Below, one piece after another: positions 58,803 through 64,000 of a stretch of 64,000 bases of DNA. Positions within the stretch are counted from its first letter, which is position 1; every line of letters starts with the position of its first letter. Source of the stretch: Oxalobacteraceae sp. CFBP 13730 (GTDB taxonomy: Bacteria > Pseudomonadota > Gammaproteobacteria > Burkholderiales > Burkholderiaceae_D); assembly GCA_014841835.1 (NCBI GenBank), contig JACYUQ010000005.1, positions 62,001 through 126,000 of the forward strand, read 5' to 3'. A program made the position numbers and the translations under genes. The notes beneath the pieces are model-generated. The model was not told where the DNA came from and made no database searches. It saw only the letters and a list, made by a program, of their open reading frames with translations.

Positions 58803-60380
58803 CTAATTTACAGCATTAGCAGCTGCCAGGAATTTCTCTCGGACCTCATTCGCCGTCCGGCGCTCATTAAGTGGTGCGATCAGATACGTGCCCCAGTCGA
58901 TGCTAGATGGTGCACGTGACAGAAAAACGGAAAAATCGATAAAATCGAATGACACGTTTAGGCCACCGACAGTAACTGTCCCGCGATGTTTAAGCGAAAA
59001 ATTATGGGCGATGAAAATTACGTTTAACTTCCACTTGGAGATATCAGCAACTCCTTCAAGCTCGTCTTTTCTAAGACCAATAACTTTTTCAAGCGTACGT
59101 ATGTGCTCGTCAACATATATGTCTGTAAGCGTTCCTCCATGCGATTCGTAAGCGTGAATAATCAAATCATCACTGTTTTGAAAATCACAATCGCCCATTT
59201 TTTTCCGGCTGATGTTCGTCGTATTAACTGAGTCGCCTCGCCCGCGAATACGAAAATCCCCCTTCAAATGTAGTGAAGTCGAAACCGCGTCAACAATTCG
59301 TTGTTCGACTACGCCACATGTGACGGTGTTACCAGTAGCTACCCATGCATTAATACGAGAGTGCTGATCTGCTGAAAGCGCAGCAGGTATGCTAACAGCC
59401 TGCTCTTTGCTGAGTCGAATAACACGATGAAGCCAGAGGCGAATGGCTTTGGCAAGCTCCCTGCGCCCAGCAAATCGCATTTCTTGCAAACCTTGCAGTA
59501 CACCAAGTAAAACGTGTGCTCCCGGCCTCTCTTTGCTTTTCTTAGCCCGAACCCAAGACTGAGCCAACACCTCGACGGACTTTAGGTTATTCAAAAACGG
59601 GTTACCTTTACCTAGAGGATATTGGTCGAATATCCACTTTCCGAGCTTGCTGCGAGGGTTAAATTCATAAACATCAGTTGTAGCATGATCGTAGAATTCA
59701 GCGATAACGCATTGAAAATGCAGAATCTGCAAATACGGTGTGAATCTTGCGAGAGTCAACAAGTAAGCGGCAAGAGGAGCTCTGTTGCCGAGACGCATGG
59801 CCGTGTCATTCACGATTTCGGCTGCAGCTTCCAATCCCGCATCTGCGAAAAAACTTAACTCATTGACACGATCTTTGTCGAAGAGCGCTTTCACTTTAGT
59901 CTCTTCTAATGCGCACCCGCATCGAAGTGCCAAAAGGAGACTTCCAACAGACTGCCGGCTGAATAAACTCCCCTCCCGCCCTTCGGATAGGAGCCGTGCT
60001 ATTTGAGCCGCCGACAAAAGATCAACAGTAGCAAGATCAGCGATAAGAAATGCGTTAGTCAGGAAGCTCCTAGCTTCCTCATGCGACATCGCATGAGCGG
60101 TCATCAGCTTCGTATGGAGATCAAAGTACTTGAGAGCAAGGCGAGCGCCATTAATTGGGTCTGCACCCTCTAAAACGGTCTTAACAATCTTGCGTAGCGG
60201 AAGTGGCGCTGGCTTCCCTTCCTGCCACAGCCCCACGTTTAGGCTGTGCCAAGCGAAAAAATCGTCAGAGTTGACATGCAGTCGTGCTAACGCCTGATCG
60301 AGCGCAGCCGCACTAGCATCCTCGTTCGCAGTACGCATCGGCAAAAGGAGCGCCCGCAGTCTGGACAGCGCCTCACTCAT
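58803..60380 (-). CDS. Putative restriction endonuclease of unrecognised family (R component)
   Basis: The 525-residue AT-rich gene encodes a soluble, largely helical protein. I recognise no family from its first 370 residues. The C-terminal part has GDCDF (396-400), then DDLIIHAYESHGG (404-416), TDIYVDEHIRTLEKVIG and beta-strands. The acidic GDCDF-x-DD and YESH residues could be a variant PD-(D/E)XK core, with His in the usual Lys position. The ATG at 60380 overlaps the XRE gene by 8 nt. Position in an M-C-R order after a C5 methyltransferase and a controller gene is the main argument for a restriction enzyme. Confidence 0.55.
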   Translation of the reverse strand: MSEALSRLRALLLPMRTANEDASAAALDQALARLHVNSDDFFAWHSLNVGLWQEGKPAPLPLRKIVKTVLEGADPINGARLALKYFDLHTKLMTAHAMSHEEARSFLTNAFLIADLATVDLLSAAQIARLLSEGREGSLFSRQSVGSLLLALRCGCALEETKVKALFDKDRVNELSFFADAGLEAAAEIVNDTAMRLGNRAPLAAYLLTLARFTPYLQILHFQCVIAEFYDHATTDVYEFNPRSKLGKWIFDQYPLGKGNPFLNNLKSVEVLAQSWVRAKKSKERPGAHVLLGVLQGLQEMRFAGRRELAKAIRLWLHRVIRLSKEQAVSIPAALSADQHSRINAWVATGNTVTCGVVEQRIVDAVSTSLHLKGDFRIRGRGDSVNTTNISRKKMGDCDFQNSDDLIIHAYESHGGTLTDIYVDEHIRTLEKVIGLRKDELEGVADISKWKLNVIFIAHNFSLKHRGTVTVGGLNVSFDFIDFSVFLSRAPSSIDWGTYLIAPLNERRTANEVREKFLAAANAVN

Positions 60381-60624
60381 TGCGCGAGACCAATGCGCCC
60401 GGGGCGTCAAGTAATGAAGACGCAGGGACCTTTAGGGCAATGCCGAGCTTATGCAGGGCTTCAATACTGGCATTGCGCCGACCACGCTCGCAACCGCTGA
60501 TGTAAGTACGATCGAGTCCGGCGAGCGCACCCAATTCCTCTTGCGAAAGATTAGCCGCCAAGCGCAACTCTCGCAGGCGTAGACCGAATTGAACTTTAGG
60601 GTCTTGATCAGAAACATGTGTCAT
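60373..60624 (-). CDS. XRE-family small regulator (probable restriction-modification controller protein)
   Basis: The 83-residue protein is a single Cro/C1 helix-turn-helix domain (GLRLRELRLAANLSQEELG, then LDRTYISGCERGRRNASI) of the size of C proteins of type II R-M systems. It lies between the methyltransferase and the putative endonuclease gene, overlapping the latter by 8 nt. A GTAGAC-N5-GTCTAC palindrome is about 20 nt upstream of its ATG. It likely times endonuclease expression after methylation has been established. Confidence 0.82.
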   Translation of the reverse strand: MTHVSDQDPKVQFGLRLRELRLAANLSQEELGALAGLDRTYISGCERGRRNASIEALHKLGIALKVPASSLLDAPGALVSRNE

Positions 60625-60643
60625 GCTGAATCATCATGTTTCT

Positions 60644-60660
60644 GTAGACCATGTGTCTAC
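60644..60660. promoter_or_regulatory. Candidate C-box operator upstream of the controller gene
   Basis: GTAGAC-CATGT-GTCTAC is a perfect 6-bp dyad. An outer pair AAACATG (60612-60618) and CATGTTT (60635-60641) follows it in the direction of transcription. It lies in the 53-nt gap between the methyltransferase stop and the controller ATG, where C-boxes occur. Confidence 0.6.
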
Positions 60661-60677
60661 GGCCTAAGAGTCACGTC

Positions 60678-61667
60678 TTAACCTAGCGCAGCGATAAGTG
60701 CTTCTCCGACAGCCTTCGCAAGTTCGGGGGGTACAGCATTGCCAATCTGCCTATACTGAGCACTACGCTGGCCACTGAACGCAAACTGCGCAGGAAACGA
60801 TTGTAAGCTGGCAGATTCGCGAACTGTTAGGCGACGCACGCCGTCAACTAGGCCTGATTTGGGTACGCCACCACCCAGTAGATAGGCGTGATACTCCAGC
60901 AGCACCCCGTCCTGATCGACAATATGGGTTCGGTTTCCCCCTGCAGATGCTGGAATCGTTTGGGAAGGCGCATCAAGGTTAATTGGCCTTCCACCTCCAT
61001 TTACGAGCATGCCAGCCCAAGGGCTAGGACGTAAAACTGGGGTCTTCGCATAAGTCACGATTGCCCGATTAGGCTCATCTTCGGGAGCCGCGCTTATCGC
61101 AGAGCGAGCGGTAACATAGGGTAGTAGTGTCGCCCCATGCGTGGGAACAGGGAAGACAGGAGATGATCTTGTAGAGCCGATGACAATTACACGATTGCGC
61201 TCTTGAGGTACACCGTATTTGGCGGCATTCAAGACTTGAAACTTTACCTCGTACCCCAACTCGCCGAGTAGCTTCAAGCTCTCAGTTAAGTACTCACGAT
61301 GTCTTGTCGAAGCAAGACCAGCGACGTTCTCCATGAGAAACACTTTTGGCTGAATCTCCCGGACGGCACGAACAAATTCAGGAACCATATCTCGAACATC
61401 TTCGCGAGACTTCTGGTTACCTGCGACAGAAAAAGGCTGGCATGGTGGGCCACCCGCTACTAGGTCGATAGTGCCGCGCAATGGAAGCCAATCGACTGAC
61501 CGTACATCACCCTCTAAAACCTTGGTATGCGGAAAGTTGCGCTTATACGTCGCGCATGCCTGTGGATCGAAGTCAGCAGCCACTTTGGTGTCCCAACCAG
61601 CCATTTCCAAACCTAAACTAAGTCCCCCTGCTCCGGCAAACAGGTCAACACTTGTTGGCATCTTCAT
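60678..61667 (-). CDS. DNA (cytosine-5)-methyltransferase of a type II restriction-modification system
   Basis: The 329-residue C5-MTase has motif I DLFAGAGGLSLGLEMAGW, motif IV GGPPCQPFS (catalytic Cys76), motif VI FLMENVAGL (ENV 113-115), motif VIII QERNRVIVIG, motif IX RRLTVRESASLQSFP and motif X QYRQIGNAVPP. The variable region (about 170-277) is short, so the recognised site is probably short and not deducible here. The start may be the ATG at 61667 or 61661. Base composition is AT-richer than the neighbouring core genes. Confidence 0.93.
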   Translation of the reverse strand: MKMPTSVDLFAGAGGLSLGLEMAGWDTKVAADFDPQACATYKRNFPHTKVLEGDVRSVDWLPLRGTIDLVAGGPPCQPFSVAGNQKSREDVRDMVPEFVRAVREIQPKVFLMENVAGLASTRHREYLTESLKLLGELGYEVKFQVLNAAKYGVPQERNRVIVIGSTRSSPVFPVPTHGATLLPYVTARSAISAAPEDEPNRAIVTYAKTPVLRPSPWAGMLVNGGGRPINLDAPSQTIPASAGGNRTHIVDQDGVLLEYHAYLLGGGVPKSGLVDGVRRLTVRESASLQSFPAQFAFSGQRSAQYRQIGNAVPPELAKAVGEALIAALG

Positions 61668-62318
61668 AATATTGATAATTTAACAGTTTTGGCTGCCCTG
61701 TCGGTTAATTCACCATCAGGTGACAGCTTGCAACAAAGTCATTCCCTGCGAGTTGCTAATGGGTAGCATTGTAAAGTACCGCCCGCCAAACTACAGTGGA
61801 CTTAATAGTAGAAAGTATCAAACAAAAGCCAAACGGCAGTAAACGCCTCTAGACAGTAGAGCTTACGCGACAGAGTACAGTTCAATGCAACTTCCCGATC
61901 AATAGAGCAGGATCAAACGGTAGTGTGCCAACGCCCTGCAAAAGTCTATCAAAACCATCGCGAACTCCAGAGCAAGTGATATTATCAATACACACGAACG
62001 GCTGAACTATGCGGGAAAGTGCCTTTCCTATTTTGAAGCGTCTCATGGCCTTTAAAAGGGGCAGCGTTTTCGTACTTACAACCGCAGTCGAAACGCTAAC
62101 TTTACCGTTCTGTCCTGATATCTCGCTCCAGTAGGCAGGCGACATACTATAAGCGGGAAGGCTGATTCACAACCGAGTTCGAATCATGACCTTTTTCCAA
62201 TCCGTAGCGCTACTTCCCGCTTTGATCTTTGTCCAAATTTCACTTTTATTTTTGGCTGCATGTATTCGCCCTCCTGCTAGACGTGCACTGAAAGCCTTGT
62301 GCCGCTATTGCCCCTCCA
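61668..62318. other. Right flank of the island, no supported gene
   Basis: About 650 bp of AT-rich sequence upstream of the methyltransferase gene. It must hold the methyltransferase promoter near its left end. An 87-codon frame on the minus strand (61882-62145, starting MSPAYWSEISGQ) has no recognisable domain and no clear ribosome-binding site, so it is only a possible small gene or remnant. Confidence 0.4.
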
Positions 62319-62484
62319 CAAGACCGAGGTCGAGATGGAAGCGCTGACCGCCGTGCAGATTGGCCTGCTGACCGAGTACGACATGTGCAAGGCGGTCGAC
62401 CGCAGCATGGTCATGACGGATGTGCGGGTGCTCGAAAAGCATGGCGGCAAGAGCGGGGACTGGACTGCCGCCATCGACGTCTGA
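62319..62484 (+). pseudogene. moaC: moaC 3' fragment (duplicate of the last ~50 codons)
   Basis: Bases from CAAGACCG onward match the end of moaC at 58113-58262 at roughly nine of ten positions by hand alignment. They encode VEMEALTAVQIGLLTEYDM, then CKAVDRSMVMTDVRVLEKHG and a different end (WTAAIDV). The conserved Gly before VEMEAL is Glu here and there is no 5' part or start codon of MoaC, so it cannot make an enzyme. It sits at the right edge of the AT-rich block. Confidence 0.85.
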
Positions 62485-62485
62485 C

Positions 62486-63454
62486 TCAGTTAAGGGCTTT
62501 CGGCAACGGCAATCCTTCCGTAATGGCCAGATGTTCCATCGCATCTTCCATCACGACGCGCGCCCGCCCTGCCGCCATTTTCAGCCGCGCATGCAGCACC
62601 TCGTCTTCCGGATTGCGATGGGCGCACTGGTCGCTGTAGCGCTCGAAGCTGGAAATCATCATCAGGATCTCGGACAAGTGGCGCGGGCATTCGCAATTGA
62701 GGCGATTGGCTGCCGCCGTCATGATGTTGCCCAGCGCCTCGTCGTCGAAACGGGGCGGCGCCACGGGCGGCAGTGGCTGCTCCTGCAGCGGCGGACGGTG
62801 GCCGGTCAGGGCCGACTGGCACAGCAACGCCAGTTCGGACAGGTCAGCCGGAATACGCGCGACCAGGCAACCTTGCGCGCGCAGGGCGCGAATCGTGGCA
62901 CTGGAACAAAAGCGGTACAACACCACGACGGCCGCGACGCCGCTGGCCTCGCGTGCGGCGGCAATCGGCGCGATGCCGGAATCGTCGAGTTCGGACTGCT
63001 CGATCACCAGCACGTCAGCCCCCACGTCGCGCGGCAATCCCGGCGCTTGCACCAGCGTAGCGCAATGACCGCGCACGTCCAGTCCGAGAGAAGCTTGTCC
63101 GGTCGCGGCGATACGCCGTGACAGCATGGCGCCAACCAGCAGCACGCGTGCTGGCGACGTAGCGATCGCTCTGGACTGGCCATCCAGGCCCAGCATCGAT
63201 TGGAGCTGCTCACGATTCAAGCCCGCCAGTACGCCGATCGAATGGCCTTGATCGACCAGTTGCTTGAGCAGGCCCAGGCGCGCAACCTGCTCCGCCGAAT
63301 ACAAGCGCTGACCGCGCTCGGAGCGCTGCGCATCTGACAGGCTGTAGCGGCGCTCCCAGACGCGCAGCGTTTCTACCGGCAAACCCGCCAGGCGCGCAGC
63401 TGCACCGGTTCGGTACATGATCGGTTCATGATGTGATCTTAGCGAGTTTCCCAT
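62486..63454 (-). CDS. MerR-family transcriptional regulator with C-terminal effector-like domain
   Basis: The 322-residue protein has a MerR helix-turn-helix (residues about 13-80; YRTGAAARLAGLPVETLRVW, then RRYSLSDAQRSERGQRLYS). A long C-terminal part has alternating hydrophobic strands (RVLLVGAMLSRRIA, VGADVLVIEQSELDD) like a cobalamin-binding fold, but without the B12 DxHxxG motif. The ATG at 63454 with AAGGGACG upstream was used. It is divergent from the fasciclin gene and probably controls it or itself. Confidence 0.88.
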   Translation of the reverse strand: MGNSLRSHHEPIMYRTGAAARLAGLPVETLRVWERRYSLSDAQRSERGQRLYSAEQVARLGLLKQLVDQGHSIGVLAGLNREQLQSMLGLDGQSRAIATSPARVLLVGAMLSRRIAATGQASLGLDVRGHCATLVQAPGLPRDVGADVLVIEQSELDDSGIAPIAAAREASGVAAVVVLYRFCSSATIRALRAQGCLVARIPADLSELALLCQSALTGHRPPLQEQPLPPVAPPRFDDEALGNIMTAAANRLNCECPRHLSEILMMISSFERYSDQCAHRNPEDEVLHARLKMAAGRARVVMEDAMEHLAITEGLPLPKALN

Positions 63455-63586
63455 AATATCGTCCCTTGATTGAACCTTTATTATCCTACAGAAACGGTGC
63501 ACACGTTAGACAATTGAGAAAAATCAGCCTACATTACTCCTAACGCGGTTCATACTGAGCTGCGAAAAACCACATGGAGTCATACG

Positions 63587-64000
63587 ATGAAAAAATTTCT
63601 GATCGCACTGCCACTCGCCTTCGCCTTCGGCGCCGCCAACGCAGCAGATATCGTTGATACCGCCAAATCGGCTGGCACGTTCAACACGCTGGTCACGGCT
63701 GTCCAGGCTGCCGGCCTGACCGACACCCTGAAGGGTCCGGGCCCGTTCACCGTGTTCGCGCCGACTGACGCAGCATTTGCCAAGATTCCAAAAGCCAAGC
63801 TCGACGCACTGCTGAAAGACAAGGCCGCGCTGACCAAGGTGCTGACGTACCACGTGGTGCCAGGCACCGTGAAGGCAGCCGACGTCAAGCCAGGCGACGT
63901 CAAGACCGTTGAAGGCAGCGCCTTCAAGGTGAAAGTCGCTGGCGGCAAAGTCATGGTCGACAAGGCCACCGTCACCAAGACCGACATCGTCGCCGACAAC
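63587..64000 (+). CDS. Fasciclin (FAS1) domain secreted protein (partial, 3' end outside window)
   Basis: The first 138 residues are visible. A signal peptide (1-19, ending AANA) is followed by a FAS1 domain: TFNTLVTAVQAAGLTDTLKG, GPFTVFAPTDAAFAKIP and the H-box YHVVPGTV. GGAG lies 8 nt before the ATG. Such small exported FAS1 proteins are linked to adhesion and to biofilm or surface structures. The frame has no stop before base 64000. Confidence 0.93.
   Translation, partial: MKKFLIALPLAFAFGAANAADIVDTAKSAGTFNTLVTAVQAAGLTDTLKGPGPFTVFAPTDAAFAKIPKAKLDALLKDKAALTKVLTYHVVPGTVKAADVKPGDVKTVEGSAFKVKVAGGKVMVDKATVTKTDIVADN

Larger units (their letters stand above)
58276..62318. mobile_element. Candidate restriction-modification genomic island inserted at the 3' end of moaC
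   Basis: About 4 kb of AT-richer DNA carrying the methyltransferase, controller and putative endonuclease genes. It lies between intact moaC (ending 58275) and a diverged moaC 3' fragment (62319-62484). No recombinase gene is visible, so mobility would be passive or due to homologous recombination. Borders are set by the moaC copies and are approximate. Confidence 0.6.

Noticed and set aside
61882..62145. 87-codon minus-strand frame in the right flank of the island
   Set aside because: No recognisable domain, no ribosome-binding site and no support from position, so it is not called as a gene.
58276..62318. Phage or integrative element with recombinase
   Set aside because: No integrase, transposase, tRNA end or phage gene is visible in the block, so only a passive island can be supported.

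Overview
The window looks like chromosome of a GC-rich betaproteobacterium of the Burkholderiales, most likely Oxalobacteraceae (Massilia-like). This is inferred from the gene repertoire, the glycolysis/purine order pgk-pyk-fba-purC-purE-purK-sua5, the abundance of MHYT/GGDEF/EAL/HD-GYP signalling genes and several families of short palindromic intergenic repeats. No rRNA, tRNA, CRISPR array, phage or transposase gene was seen. Nearly all of the sequence is dense coding DNA. The exception is a block from about 58.3 to 62.3 kb that is visibly richer in A+T.

Layout. 0-3.3 kb (minus): an operon reading ACP, KAS III-like synthase, two SDR oxidoreductases and a NeuD-type acyltransferase (cut by the window edge), which looks like a pathway that makes and transfers a short acyl group onto a glycan sugar. 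3.4-8.7 kb: a periplasmic solute-binding protein, then a MHYT-PAS hybrid kinase coupled to an HD-GYP response regulator. 8.7-9.1 kb: paired REP-like palindromes. 9.1-18.1 kb: maeB, thiL, a second hybrid kinase coupled to a REC-PAS-GGDEF-EAL-REC protein, and pncC/cinA-C. 18.2-26.8 kb: M16 protease, an OYE/MBL pair facing a TetR regulator with two palindromic operators, an ArsR-CDF metal efflux operon with a 34-bp operator, and an FKBP. 26.8-31.5 kb: tcdA, a hemerythrin-PdxH fusion, msrA, a flavin reductase and gcdH. 31.6-35.2 kb: a LysR regulator facing a 3-hydroxyacyl-CoA dehydrogenase/racemase/Bug-receptor operon. 35.3-45 kb: envelope proteins (PAP2 lipoprotein, DUF5916, OmpW, GDSL lipase) and a PAS-GGDEF-EAL protein. 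45-54 kb (minus): azlCD, pgk, pyk, fba, purC, purE, purK and sua5. 54-58.3 kb: a zinc-finger protein, a YheT-like hydrolase, a hypothetical gene, a BepA-like M48 protease and moaC.

The most distinctive part is the block at 58.3-62.3 kb. It holds a C5-cytosine methyltransferase, a small XRE/controller protein preceded by a C-box-like palindrome, and a 525-residue protein of unrecognised family in the place where the restriction enzyme would be expected. The block is bracketed by an intact moaC on the left and a diverged 3' fragment of moaC on the right, as if a restriction-modification island entered at the 3' end of moaC. To its right are a MerR regulator and a divergent fasciclin-domain protein cut by the window end.

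Other items worth following: the hemerythrin-PdxH fusion, the three families of palindromic repeats, the acyl-sugar operon, and two separate operons in which a hybrid kinase is translationally coupled to a cyclic-di-GMP enzyme.
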